A stretch of 64,000 nucleotides of DNA. It comes from Capitulum mitella (lineage: Eukaryota; Arthropoda; Thecostraca; Pollicipedomorpha; Pollicipedidae). The notes under the pieces were generated by a model that was given only the letters and a program-made list of their open reading frames with translations, was not told where the DNA came from and did no database searches. Both the position numbers and the translations under genes were made by a program. How positions within the stretch are numbered: the stretch's first letter is position 1; each line of letters starts with the position of its first letter. The DNA lies in NCBI GenBank assembly GCA_030062745.1, contig CP099839.1, forward strand, positions 2,237,001 through 2,301,000, given 5' to 3'. Below are positions 50,301 to 63,394 of this stretch, in pieces.

Positions 50301-50870
50301 GAAAAGTAAAATGTGCAAAAGAAATTAAATCTAAACCATTGTGACAGGGAATGCAAAGGTCGTAAAGAAATGATTTTTCTTTTGGTGAAAACAACATGAC
50401 ACCATGTCAAAAGGTTGTTAAGTTCTAGATCGGCGTAAAGCGTCATGGCCGAACTGGACCATATCGGGCCGGACCGGACTGGCTTCTTAATCTAGTTTTG
50501 TTCTGTTAACTTCATGAAATTGCCGGTCAGGCGAACAGTGGTAGATGTTTCTACAAGTTCGCCACAGATGACACCGTGTTCGAAAGAACTGAGCTGGTCG
50601 CGGACAGTACCAAAAACCTGCAAATCGCCTGACTGGAGTGCAGGGATTTCCGCTTGACCAAAAAGAAGGTGCAGCCATAACCCTAAATACATATGTCATC
50701 ATTACCAACGCTTGCACCGAAACACCTTGAGGGAATCATCATTCAAACAGCCCGTCTCAAGCCCTCCGTCTGGCGAAGATGCGTGAACGCACGTTTATTG
50801 TAAGACTCCAGACTCCTCCGGCCTCACGGCATGTGGGTGGCACACCGTTCTAGCAGTTTGCTCAATCAGT
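47301..50870. other. No recognised gene; GC-rich island at 49370-49770
   Basis: Mostly AT-rich unique DNA. Minus-strand open frames at 48446-48646 and 48658-48864 are protein-like but unrecognised. The GC-rich island contains a GCCGTCGGCGGC tandem run near 49380-49475 and a TTAATCC word. Confidence 0.35.
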
Positions 50871-50879
50871 TCGTCATGC

Positions 50880-51060
50880 CCTAAAGATCCTGTACTCCGT
50901 GAAGAGGTGAAGGGCGCTGTCTACAGGTTTTCTTGCCAGTGCGTCGCCAGCCATTTCAGCGAGACTGGCCGGCCTCTCGCCGTTCGCCGGAAAGAGCATC
51001 ACTACGAATCTGAACTTCGGACGCATCAGCACCTCATCCTCAGCCGATCACTTCCTCCAG
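50880..51060 (+). mobile_element. Penelope-like retroelement fossil (endonuclease part)
   Basis: The translated stretch GAVYRFSCQCVASHF followed by SETGRPLAVRRKEHH matches the end-domain pattern of Penelope-like elements (GIY-YIG type: V-Y-x-I/F-x-C ... ETGR-L-x-R-x-K-E-H). Only this short part is recognisable and the element is an old, broken remnant. Confidence 0.5.
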
Positions 51061-51129
51061 AGCCACAAACAGGTAACTGTTCTTCAGGCCACGATTGATT
51101 CTGGCCGCCGAGCCGCGGTGACGAAGACC

Positions 51130-54100
51130 AGTCACCCGGATAGTGATTGAAGTAAAGAAGGCTGGCATTAATAAGGAATGCGGGAATGTTTTCATCAGAC
51201 ACATATGAAAGTTTGCTTTAAAATCTGGATTTGCAGTTTTAATGCCAGCCTGATCACAGATTATCTTGGTCCTCTGCATTGATAGTGTTCGCCTTTAAAA
51301 TGTTTCTCCTTCATAGGACTTTGATAATAAATACAAACGTAACATCATTCGAAGCGCTTATTTTTATAATAAACGCCTTTTTATGTTTGCCAATCACTTA
51401 TCCCACTAACGAAGGCATATTCAAGCTCAGCCAAAATATTTGAGCGTTTTATATATTTATATATAGACACCATTCTCATTATTATTCACACATAAATCGA
51501 AAAAATCAGTCATTAACATTTCAGTAAAAACGGCATTGCGGACTTAGGACTTATATCGGGGTCTTAGGATGATGGGCTATCTATTGTCGTTTGAATCGTA
51601 GAGGGACCACTGGTCCTCGAGATATAAACAAGCGACAAAAATGTCCCTTGCCAGGAACTGATGGTCGACGAAATGCCCTCGTCAGTGTTGGGTGAAAAGC
51701 CACAGGTCATGTAAGGCAAGGCCAACAGCCAGGTAAAGCAATGTTCATGTATCTTGGTTTTGTGGGATAGGACAGGAGACTACTGACGGTCGTTTTGAAG
51801 TTTATTTTGCTGGCGATGCGCGCCTCGAAGTAGCCTGTCCCTAACAAACGCCAGCTGGGATCATGTAACATCATATCAAGTCACATAAGGTTAATTTTCG
51901 TGGCTGTCGTAGCTTAGTCGTATAGTCGTCGTAGTCGTAGCTTCAGACTGGACTGAGCCAAGCGTGCCGAATCAACGCCGTTTGATCGCTTATATCATTC
52001 CAAAACGTCATTATATGATCAAGGAAGTATAGATAATTGTTACACTGCACCAGGTCAGGTAAGGTCAGATGAGGATTGCATATATAACCTCGCATTATAC
52101 TAACAGCAGATGTGAGGCATCACAGAATGGGACCCAAAATGATGGGATAGTTGGATAATTTACGACGAATCAGATGGCCTCAAACAGGTGTGTTCGTCTA
52201 TGAAAATGAACTGCGCTCGCTGACCTAAGAGCGTGATATCCAGGATGCTGTCAAATGAGGTCAGCAAAGGAAGCTATGATGAATCTGTTTTACATCACGA
52301 AGACATCATAATGCGAATGGGAAAAGAGCGATGCACAATTTAACATTCTATGCAATTTTATACCACGAAAGATGGCATCCTTACTCTAATAATGAAATGA
52401 ATTATAAAATATTAAAAAATGAATAAAAATTAATGCAATAGAAATGGAATTCGTAAATTCATGTCAAATTGCGTCAGTCTTTGTCAGATCAGGCCAGATA
52501 AAAACAAAATGAAAGAATAAAAATATGGGAATAGTCGGGTCATAAAATCATAAGAATGTCACGTGAAGCATAAAATCACAGCACACTGCAACTCATTGAA
52601 AAGTAAAGCAGCTAGGTAAAGCAGCATTATCCCCATTTCCATTACATAGGGCTCTTTAACCCAAGGAACTTATTATGTTTTCATGCTACTGAACCACCGT
52701 GAAATGTTCTCGTCACTTAACAGGCACGGAAGTCAATATCTTTACATGTTAAAATCCACAAAATATCCATAGCGCCTCAGTAAGGAGACCTCAGATGAGT
52801 GCTATTCAGCCAAATATGAAGGATTGCTATGAATTTTACGGAAAATGGGCTTATTTCCGTGACACGCTTTGATCCTTGATTCAGGATCTTGGTAATCTCT
52901 GGCGTAAGTCTATTAGACGTGCCTTGTTTAAACACAGACTCAGTGGCATTGCATGATCCGATTTTACATCCCTCCAGCTCGAATGAACCTGATTCGACTA
53001 GAACTGGCCTCGTCACTTCACTCATATATGCGTCCTTGATTAGGATTTCTGCACCGATGTATTAAAAATGTATCACCTCAGGAGGTTTACGACGTGCGTG
53101 TCACATGTTTAGTCCAATGCTGCACACACGAAGTATCGTGGTGACAGTAGAAGAATGCTGCCTGACATTAATGAAGCTCATTACCAGGGCTTCCTTCCAT
53201 TATAAAGGTTAAGAGGGGGTGACAGCAGTGTATAAGCATTTCGTCAAAGCATCTCTGAGTGCTTTTTCTGATATAAATGTCGCTTTCTAAAAAAGGAAAA
53301 TAAACAATCCGATAAAAACAAAAATAAACAGTAAAAAAACATCAATAAAATCACTATCCCTGCTGATTTTTGGTCATGATTCCCTCATTTCTGCATAAAG
53401 ACTATTTCCAAAGGCCATTCACCCCCCCCCCCAAAAAAAAACAGATTTTCAAATGAATGTCGATCAAGGTAAGACCGTCTTTTTGGTTAATTTGATATAA
53501 CTCAACAAATACTTTCCTGTAAGCCATTTGTGAATCGATTGTGAAAAAAAGCTGTGACATCAATGGAGTACTGCAGAGTACAAAGCGGATAAATTGAACC
53601 TGATCCGATTAAATCCGTCTCCGGCCAGGCTAAATTCGGATCCAACCCATATAGATAAATTTCCTCTTAGGCCGATTCATGTTGATTTCTGAAGGTCATA
53701 GTTATAAAAGACACGGGAAACTCCTAAAATTGGGGGCGGGGGAAGGGAGACACAGTTTTACCCTCTCTGTCAATGCGGAACAACTAGGTTAGTGCTGAAT
53801 TTTGAACAGATCACGGGGGAATCCTTTGCCCCATTCCCTTTCTCCTTCGCTATAGCTGAACCCATTTCCAAGAATGGCCTGTGGCCGAAACATCATACAG
53901 AGATTTAATAAAACTATTTCGCATTGTGCAGTAAACTTTAACTTGTTTTGCCTTAGTTTTTAAGCATTTCTTGTCGGTTAATTAAATACCATAAGTTCAT
54001 GAAACTTCAAATCCAAATCCAATCCCAGTCAGTGTTTTGAACAGATATGTCAATCTCATCCGGACCCAGTCCAGCAAACTGAATCGGATTGTAAGATTTC

Positions 54101-54160
54101 CCGGACTGATCAGTCCGTTTCATGTTCTGGAGTACTGCAAATGACTCTCAAAGGCTACCA
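51130..54160. other. No recognised gene
   Basis: AT-rich DNA with few open frames above 80 codons and no motif, array or element that I can support. Confidence 0.45.
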
Positions 54161-54169
54161 AACAAAATT

Positions 54170-55240
54170 AGCGTATGTCAGAATATCGTGTCGAAAATAC
54201 TAAAAGCGAAATATCGAAAACAAAATGTCGAACGGGATAAATACTGGCCGCCCCAGTTATTCAATGAGGAAACTGTCGAAGAGCAAAATATCCAGTAAGG
54301 ATAAATATCGAAGGTGGGTATTTATCTAAACGAAGAAATATTTTGGGCACAAAAAATCGAATGGAGGAATGACGGACAAAAAATACCGAACACCAAAAAT
54401 ATTGGCCAGAATCAATATTACATTTCCCACGCCACAGAGAAATGGCAGAGAGTAACAGAACCAACAGAGCAAAGCCAAAATACCGAATTACAACATATCA
54501 CCAACACTTGGAAGTCGTGGTACAGAAACGGGCATCAAAGGCCAGCTGTCTCGGCTTGCCGCAAGTGCAGTAATCAGTTTGCTGTAGGATAGGTAATTGG
54601 TTTGCCGTAGGTACAATTTTGGGTTTTACGTAAGCGCGGTTTGTCAAAGGCGTAGTAAATGGTTTGCCGTACGCGCAGTAGACGAAGGTGTAGTAATCGG
54701 TTTGCCATAGGTGTAGTTATCGGTTTGCCGTACGCGTAGTAATCGGCTTGCAGTAGGGGTTAGGTTAGGTTAGACCAGGTTATCTAAGGTTAATTTAGGA
54801 ATGCTTATCTTTATCTCGAGCAAGCAGTGTTGCAGCGGATTTTAACTACTCAATCAAAAATTGGCCCTGCGTGCCACGCATTGCATTTTACACTAAAACC
54901 ATTACCCGGTTCTGTCCACCACGTTTGTTTTTTTATACATTTCACTCATTTGGTATAAAATACATTAATATTTATTTCCCTCGATGTTTCTGTTTCATAT
55001 TTTGCGCTCGATATTTTGGCATTTGACATTTGGTCATTCGTTGTTTTGTTCCGACGTATTTTTTTCATTTCTATATTGACCCATGATTTCTACTTGCCAG
55101 TGAACATTTTTCCTTACCATATTTTTCCCTGTTGATATTTACGACATCGGATCGTTTGCTTTGGGCACCTTGCTTTCCATATTTTTCCGCTCGACAATCC
55201 ACTATACGATATTTCGTCCTGTAATCGTTCTCAAACATCC
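54170..55240. mobile_element. Foldback-like element with subrepeat-bearing inverted arms
   Basis: The left arm (54170-54560) is built of degenerate AAAATATCGAA / AAAATGTCGAA words. The right arm (54960-55240) holds the same kind of words in reverse complement. The middle (54560-54770) is a different tandem repeat with core CGGTTTGCCGTA. Long inverted arms made of short degenerate repeats are typical of foldback elements. The ends are not exactly defined. Confidence 0.45.
54550..54770 (+). repeat. Degenerate tandem repeat, core CGGTTTGCCGTA
   Basis: About seven or eight units of 25-30 bp (GTAGTAATCGGTTTGCCGTA variants). Confidence 0.8.
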
Positions 55241-55489
55241 AGTAAACTGCCCATTGTTCAAATTGCCTGATCGAATGTTATTGTTACAGTATAATGTTCG
55301 AGCAAGTTGGGACTTGAATTCATTGATCGCTTTTCACAAGTAACAACAGTTAATCGAAAAATGTCCGAACTCCTCTGAATGAAAACGTTTTCAAGCCCAA
55401 ACATTTCCGCGTTCCTTATTAGTCGTTGTCCACTGCTTTTGATTCTGTTTTGCCCACGTTTCAACCCTTATGAATGTCACCCCGCCCTG

Positions 55490-55840
55490 ACTCCACTGTG
55501 AGTACTGATGGCAACGCGATTTTAGCCCGACTGAGAACTGACTGTGACCTTTTCATTACCCTGCCGTGATCGCCCTGCACTTCCGCTGTGACGTGGTGAT
55601 GGTTTGTTTTGCTCTACTCTTACCCAGCCGTGACCATCCAGGCAGCAGTGTGGCGTGGCTGCACCCTGTCGTTACCCTTCCGTCACTTTACCGTGACCAC
55701 TCGGCCATAACACTGTGACATGTAATGCCCCTTCTTTCCCCGACTGCGGCCCCACGTTGTCCTGTCGCGACCCGACACTAGCCCGGCTGTGACGCACCTG
55801 TGACCCGACTGTGACCTGCGTGTGCCCGGCGGGCCCGTCC
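55490..55840. repeat. Degenerate CTGTGACC-type repeat
   Basis: Recurrent ACCCTGCCGTGA- and GACTGTGACC-like words spaced about 25-40 bp. Strongly diverged. Confidence 0.5.
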
Positions 55841-56069
55841 GGCCGGCCGGCCGCCGCCGATCGCCGGACGAGTTTTACAGTCGGCAGTATCGCCGAATGC
55901 CGTGTCTGGCTGCAGCTGCCTCTGTTTCCGCCCCGTTCAGCTAACGAGGCCGCGCCGCGACAGCCATCCATGTTTAATGCGCCGTGATCGTCCCTGACAC
56001 GCCACCGCACGTCGCCGAACACCGGGCCCGCGCGCCGGTCGACCGCGTATCGGCGTCGGATACCGGCGC

Positions 56070-56480
56070 AGACCGAGCCGATCCGGATACTGGATGGACC
56101 GGCCCGGTCTGGATACCGGGGCCGGATACCGGGACAGACCGGCCTGGTCTGGACATCGAGATGGAATACCGAGACAGACTGGCCCGGTGCAGATACTGGA
56201 CAGACCGGCCCGGTCTGGACACCGGTTCCGGATACTGGGCGGAACAGCCAAGTAAAGATGCCGGGACAGATCAGCCCTGTCCGGAGAGCGATTAAGACTG
56301 GCCTGATCCGGATCCGGGGACCGGATACCAGGGCAAGACCGGCCGGTTGTGGATACACGGACCAGACACCGAGGCTGGATGCCGGGACAGACCGGTTGGC
56401 CCGCACAGCGGGGACCGGATACCGGGACAGACCGGCCCGGTCCAGACTCGGGACTGGGACTGACAAGTCTGACCCGGACT
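56070..56480. repeat. Minisatellite, core GACCGGCCCGGTCTGGA
   Basis: About ten diverged units of around 40 bp with words ACCGGGACAGACCGG and GGATACCGG. Overlapping open frames on both strands are by-products. Confidence 0.8.
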
Positions 56481-56489
56481 CATCTGATG

Positions 56490-58180
56490 CCATGATAGAC
56501 CACCCTGCCGGGATACAGAACAGGGCAGAGCAGAGCAACGGGATGCGAATACCGGTCGGGATTCCGGTTAATGGTTTCCTGTTCCGGGTTGCTCTTCCGG
56601 AGAAGTCGCGGCTCCTAAATCAATGGCATCCATAAGCCGACAGTAGTCGTTTCCACAACGCTGAATTGGCTCCAATGCACCAGACAAAGACTCTGATATG
56701 ACACTTAAATCTGCATTTTTTTCAAATCCGCAGGGCCATACTGGATCTTCTGTGGGGCACTATTGCACCAGTTCACCTTTGTGAAAACGGCGGGTGTGAT
56801 GATATAATATGAAAAAATGGTCATCACTTCTCTGTAATCGTGCCTTTCGGTCTTCGTTGGGTGCATATTTTGTGGCGAGACTCGGCATCGCATCAAGATA
56901 GCATAGGAAGTGTCGATGACTTCTAAGAGCGCCGTTTTAAGCAAGTCTCAAATTTTCGATCAAGCCCATGCAAGGCATCTAAATCCGATTCAGGTTTACC
57001 AGTCCTAAGATGAACCCCGAGAAGATAAACTTGATTGGTTTGACGCGCAGGCTTCTGTAAAAAAAAAGACAGAAGCAGCCGTGAAGACGATATTACTATA
57101 CCCACTACTGAGTAAGCCGAATCCACAATAGCATTTTATACACGGGTCGGCCAGTGTCTCTTCCAGTCTGGTTACCTCCCCGACATAGTTAAACAACATA
57201 GAGGCTTAATTTCATCTCCCTACGAGACTGGCCATCATTCTACTTGTCATTCCTGCATCTCTTAGTTCAAGTTCACGTCTCCTGAATCTTGTATTGCATC
57301 TCAGCGTGGGGTGGCGCCTACCGATGTCAGCCGAGAAGAAGTCTGTTTTGCCAAGAAGCTGGTGACGGACGGAGAGGCCGCATCATTCCGGGTCTTCCAG
57401 TGCTCGGGTGGAAGTTCTGGGTCGTCTCGGCACGCCGTGATCCTTTGGACGTGTTCAGAGCCCCGCGTGTCAAAACTTCGCCTCCAGCCTTGAGAGCCGC
57501 GTCAGCAGCCGGCGCTGCGCGGTCCACGCCCCAGAGTCGGTCCGTCTCCGCCGGTGAGGGATCCCTGCGGAGGTTTGCCGCGAGTCAGACCAGCCGGCAC
57601 GCAGTGGCTCTTCCCGTATAGGTGCTGCGATTGTCTGGAGGTGCCGGCCCGGCGCAGCATGTCACGGCCACCCACATGTGATTGCATGAACATTTTATTT
57701 CCGTGCCTCATGAAATGCTGGGTGCCTCGCATACTTGTTACTTGACTGAGCTTTTCTATGCGAGCACCCTCTGAATAGACGACTCTGAATCCGAACTGGA
57801 ATCTGAACACGGACGTCAAATATTTGACAACATTGGAAGCTTTCTATTCAGAACGCTTCAAGAAGTTCTTAAATTTACTAGGAGGCAATGTTTGATAAAA
57901 ACTGTCAGTCAAGAACTAATCTGAGTACATCAGCCACAACTACAACGGTAAAAGGGCTCAATGTCAAGTTCCTCACCACATATTACACTAAGTCAAGTTA
58001 GCAGCGCGCCCTTCCCCTTCAAGCACGTCGTAATCGCTGCAAAACGTTCCACACTCGGTCAATCGCAGGTACGGTATAGTTCCTTAAATACCAGTAATTC
58101 CGTTCACGGCCCGCACCATGGAGGTGTCCTCTGGCGTCTGGATGCCGAGTAGTTAGCACGGGGTAAGGAGGAACGCGGGC
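56490..58180. other. No firmly supported gene
   Basis: Minus-strand open stretches at 56705-57199 include YLLGVHLRTGKPESDLDAL after a pyrimidine-rich acceptor-like TTTTTTTTTACAG. They could be exons or a decayed element; none is recognised. A plus-strand open segment at 57304-57492 follows a CATCTCAG acceptor-like site. Confidence 0.3.
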
Positions 58181-58189
58181 AACGCCCTC

Positions 58190-58980
58190 CGCCATTCGTA
58201 ACGACACGCTTTCCAGTTCCGGCCCCGCGTGACGCCGCCGGCGAATCACGTCTGAATGGCAGCGCGCGCCGCGCTGGCGTGAGCCGCGGTCGTCGCGCGG
58301 TGCGCCACGACCGCCGCCGACGGCGACACAACGCCCCGTCCATCGGCAGCGCGACTAATGGAGCGGACCGCCGCGCGCTGGCCGGGCGTGACGCGGGGCG
58401 TGTGGCTGCCGACCGGTCAGACAATACCGGACGGCCTGGTGTGGCGGCGCCCTCCTCGGCGGCGCCCGCGGCGCATTGAGCCCGCTCATGACGGCGCGCT
58501 GCGTCCGTCACCGTCAGCCGGCTCGTTAGCTGCGACAGGGTCGCGTGCCGCGTCAGATTGGCCGCCGCGCCCCGCTCGGCGGCGCATTCAGCGGCGGCGG
58601 CGATTCCGGCGCGCTGGCCATTACCTGCGGCGGTGGTGCAATGCATCACCGCCGCTCCGATCGGCGACGATAGCGGCGGCGGCGGCGGCGGAGCGCGCGC
58701 GTGCCCGCAGAACGCGACCTGGCCATTTGTCCCGGCGGCGCCGGCCATCGGGCTCCGGCAGCGGCGGCCGCCGCCCGCTGATTGGCCGCCGCCGGCCGCC
58801 GGCGTGACGCCGATTGGCTCCGGTCGCGGCGCCGCGCGCTGATTGGCGAAGACGGCCGGCAGCGCAGCCGGTGTCCGCGGCAGGGCGCCGCCGGCGTCTC
58901 GCCGCCGGCAGAGCAGTGATTTCAGCCGGGGCCGGGGTGGTGTGCGGATCTGTCACGATGCCTCACACAGGTAGGAGAGC
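58190..58980. promoter_or_regulatory. CpG-rich island
   Basis: Very CpG-dense sequence with repeated GATTGGC (CCAAT-box complement) at about 58556, 58781, 58811 and 58841, and ACTAATG and CATTACC words. Repeated CCAAT boxes favour a promoter, but no transcript could be traced. Confidence 0.35.
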
Positions 58981-59939
58981 TCGTCGCCGAGAAGGAGCGC
59001 GTTATAGGCTCGTTAGTGCCGCTAAGGATAGCCGTCATAATTGACTGCATGCTTATGAGGCACGTCGAAAGGAACATCGTTACGCGAGACCGTTACGCTG
59101 AGGTAAATCGATGTCGACGGCCGGACCGCCATCAGAATGTCTAAAAGACATGACTTGTCAGCTTTACTAGAGCTACGTGGAATTCTAGACATCTTTTTTT
59201 ATAAACAGTTGAAGTCCCTGGTGTTCTCGGTTTCGCTCACGCTCACAGATCACGTGGTACTGCTTGACTGCCTGGGGCAGAAATGCAGGCTGCTGAAAGT
59301 CTTGTTGATGCTCACGTTGTCGCCGGACTGACCAGCCTTGATCGCGTGACCGCATGCGAACCGTGATGGTAAACGGTTCATGTGATCGCCAACAGCTGCC
59401 TGATCCTTCAGAATCTCCTTTTGACCTCTCGTGCAACACAGCTGATAACGTGCCACATAGCTAGCCAGGATTTTGGCAAGGAAAGGCGGATTTTTTAGGG
59501 GCGCCAAAACGATGTTGTGGAGCCGCCAAAATCGCACCGAAAGGCGCCAAAACCGCGCCGGGAGGGCGCCAGACTTGATCGTAATAAGACATAAATCACA
59601 CGAAACTGTATGTGACGGCCGGCTTCAAAACAGCTCACGAAGGCACTCGTTCGCGCTTGAAAGTGGAATGACCATATCATATAAAGGCATATTGTATGAT
59701 ATACAGATTAAATTATGTCCGCTTCCTCGATGTTGCAATGGCCCCTTTTTAACGGAAAAGTGCCCATGTCCTGTTACAAGAGCGCACGATGCCACATGTG
59801 CTCTCTTTAACGGTAGGTCGCTTCTACATCAACGGACGAAATTCATCCGAGCAAAACTGGATGAAGAACCAATCGGAGCCACTGTATCACAAAGGAGCCA
59901 TTCTAACAAAAGGGCCGGTTACTAAAACGTTGGTGACTG

Positions 59940-62216
59940 CCTGATGTTACTAGGACATTATTTTGAAGAACAAGGTGCCGGTTTTTCACCGTGGTGCGTT
60001 TGTTCTCTGGGCGCCTTTTGAGTGTCAGGGCGCCCTTACTCCATCACAGGGGCGTTCTTGGTACCACAGCAGAGCCTTTTGACACCCATGCCCCATCACA
60101 GAGATGACTGGTGTCAAGTGGCGCCCTTTAACCCTATTCCCGGAGAGCTAGACGGTATGGTCGATTCCCGGCAGGGGGGGAGGCGGATTCGGCCCCCCTG
60201 AGATCTCGAGAACTACTTATCCGATTTCATCGCAACAAACGGCAATCGATTTGCCGTGACGTGAATACATTTTTATAAAAAGAAATTTTCAAAATTTCGA
60301 AATTTGTGGATACAGGGGGGCAAAAATGTAAAAATGGGAGGTACTTTTGGACTTCTTATAACTCCGTTGTTTATCGACCGACTTCGATGAAACTGGCATG
60401 AATCGAGAGATTATGGATAGGTCTTTTACCATGGGTTCGCAAATCTGAAATTTTGGGAAAATTCATGGGCGTTCACAGGGTTTCAAAAAAAGGAGGATTA
60501 GTTTTCTAAAAACTGAATGAACAAAAGAGGCAAACACCCTTTTTTGGCTTCTGCTAGTCATGTTATACTAAAGAAGTGCAAATCGCATTACAATGTTTGT
60601 ATAATGTTAACATAGGCGGTGCCAGGGGCATGAAAAAGGGGAAACTGTCATGGTCACACGTTTCTCAGATCAACTTGTGACCTTTGACCTTAAATGACCT
60701 CCAGTGACCTTGGGGTCACCTGGAATGATCTCGTGTGCATTTAATATTATCTGTAAACGTTTTCAATCATTTGAATTCATTCTATTTCAAAAATTCAGTT
60801 TTATGGCTATTGCGATATAGGGTACGCGCACTGACATTTTAGCTTCATAGCTTCATAACCCATCATAGCTCCGTGACCCGACCTGATATCAAGCTAAAAC
60901 CTGGTACACAAGTAGAAGGCACCCTTCTACGTCATATATATTCCGGGTTTGGCATTTGAAAAAACGGCGCCGAAATTATTGCGAAAAACAAATTTTGACT
61001 TTTGGCCTTGACCTGACCTTGTAAAACGACCTCAGATAAACAAAATTACATTTGCACATTGCCCAACTATTTAGCTATACATTCATATAAAGTTTTAAGT
61101 TCTATCTAAAAACTCTGTTTTTGGCAGACATTTTCCTTTTACCCTCAACATGGCCAAAAATGGCCTGAGGTGCCTCCCAAAAACGTTACCTGGCTCCGCC
61201 CCTGAGCAAAATAAAATTTTGAAATTTTGTCACGGCACGTAGAAGGAATAGCTAGGAAAAGGCACCAAGTTCCGTGAAGCTGCGCTAAAAAGCCTGGAAT
61301 TGGCAAGCAAAAAACCCGAGGGGGGGCGGATTCAGCTCCCCCCTGCCGGGAATAGGGTTAAACGACAGGACGCCCGTAATCGATCACAGAGTCGCCTCCC
61401 TGGTGCCATGGGGCACTTTTCGTCGACAGCGCAATCATACTCTGTCGCAGGGGTGGCTCTGTCGTGTCGCAGGGGCGCCTTTTGGTCGACAGGTTGATCA
61501 CCAAGTTGTCACAAGGGCTCCCTCTTGATGTCACACGGACCTTTGGAACGACAAAGAGTCCCAGTTCCATCACAGGAGCGCATCCTTGGTGTTACAGCGT
61601 CACTTTTTTTTACCAACAGTGAACCATACACCATCGCAATGTCGTCTTCATGGCGTCGCAGGGGAGTATTTTGAACGACAGGGCACCCATAGACTGTTCC
61701 AGACCATTGCCTCCTTGGTGTAACCAGGACGCATTTTAAATAACGGGGTGCCTATACGCCATTACAGGAAAGCACTCCTTGTGTCACAGGGACGCCCTTT
61801 GTACAGCAGGGGCACAGATGATGCATATGGATGCGTTTTCAGTGTCACCGGCATGCCCTTTCAAATCATACGGCCTGTGAATTAATCACAGCGACACCTT
61901 CTCTGAATGTTATGCCATCGAAAGGGGACATTTTGAATGTTGTGCCATCGAAGGGACGCCTGCGTGTCACAGGGGCGTCATACTAACGAAAAGATCATCC
62001 ATGTACTATAACGCTGGCGCCTCCTCGATATCAGCTGGGCGCCCTTTTGAAGGCGCCTTGCCCTGTCACAGAGACGCATCCGTTTTGTCACAGGGACGCC
62101 TTTTCAATGCCAGGGCGCCCATACACCATTGGACGGCCGTCTATATGTCCTCTCTGTACATGTACATGTGTACATGCCCTGTCTGCGTCACATAACTCGA
62201 TGTTACCAGCATCTGT
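59940..62216. repeat. Degenerate GTCACAGGGGCGCC minisatellite, interrupted by MITE copy B
   Basis: Units of about 60-65 bp alternate TCACAGGGGCGCCTTTT and CAGGGCGCCCAT-like words over 59940-60130 and again over 61362-62216. The 1.2-kb MITE between them was evidently inserted into an existing array. Confidence 0.75.
60132..61357 (+). mobile_element. piggyBac-type MITE, copy B
   Basis: The best preserved copy, 1226 bp, has perfect TTAA target duplications (60128-60131 and 61358-61361) and inverted termini CCCTATTCCCGG / CCGGGAATAGGG. It contains a perfect DR1-type site TGACCTTTGACCT at 60678-60690 and further TGACCT half-sites. There is no transposase frame. Confidence 0.88.
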
Positions 62217-62220
62217 TTAA

Positions 62221-63394
62221 CCCTATTCCCGGCGGGGGGACTGAATCCGCCCCCTTCGGGTTTTCTGCTTGCCAATTTCAGGGTTTTTGATGATGCAGCT
62301 TCACGAAACTTGGTGACTTCTTCCAGCTTTTCTTTCTACGTATCATAACAAAATTTCAAAATCATTTTCTCCTCAGGGGCGAAGCCAGGCAACATTTTTG
62401 AGAGGCATCTCAGGCCATTTTTGGCGCTGTGGAGTGTTGAACAATGTTGAGTGTCAAAGGAAAATGACTGCCAAAAAAAACGTTTCTAAAATAGAACTTA
62501 AAACGCCATGTGAATGTATAGCCAAATAGTCGCGCAACGTACAAGTACAATTTTGTTCGTCTGAGGTCACTTGACAAGGTCAGGTCAAGGTCAAAAGTCA
62601 AAATTTGGCATTATAGTAATGATTTTGGCGCTTATTTTTCAAATGCAAATCCTGGAATATGTATGACGTAGAAGGGTGCCCTCTGCTTGTGCATTAGGCT
62701 TCAGCTTGATATCGGGTCGTGTCACGGAGTTGTGGCCTAAAATGTCAGTGCGCCGATCACAATAGCCGTAAAATGGAATTTTTGAAATAGAGTGAATTCA
62801 AATGATGGAAAACGTTTTCAATCAACATTAAATGCACGTGACATCATTCCAAATGACTCCAAGGTTACTGGAGGTCATTTAAGGCCAAAGGTCGCAAGCT
62901 GACCTGTAGAACATGTAACCATGACAGTTCCCCCTTTTCATGTCCCTGGCACGGCCTATGCTAACATTATACAAACATTGTGACACAATTTGTACTTCTT
63001 CAGCATAACTGATGAAGAAGGCAAAAAAGTGCTTTTATCTTTTTTGTTCATTCAGTTGTAAAAAAAAAACTAATCCTCCCATTTTTGAAATCTTGTCAAC
63101 GTCTATGAATCTGCGAATTTGCTTAAAAGTTAAAATGTGTATACCAATGGTAAAAGTCCCATCCATAATCTCTCGATTTATGGCAATTTCATTGAAATCG
63201 GTCCATAAACAATGGAGATATAGGAAGTCCAGAAATACCTCTATTTTGACATTTCTGCCCCCTGTATCCACCTCTTTCAAAAGTATGAGAACCTCTTTTT
63301 TAAAAGTGTAATTTACGTCATGGCAAATCGATTGCCGTTTCTTGCGATGAAATCGGATCTGTAGTTCTCGAGACCTCGGGGGGGGCGGATCCGT
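62221..63394 (-). mobile_element. piggyBac-type MITE, copy C (inverted, one end lost)
   Basis: It begins TTAA|CCCTATTCCCGG at 62217-62232 and is the reverse complement of copies A and B through CGGATCC at about 63390. The other terminal inverted repeat, about 50 bp, is missing and different DNA follows. It lies 0.86 kb from copy B in opposite orientation. Confidence 0.82.

Noticed and set aside
57304-57492. Plus-strand exon after a CATCTCAG acceptor-like site
   Set aside because: Peptide is not recognised, two other frames are also open, and no donor with consistent phase was found.
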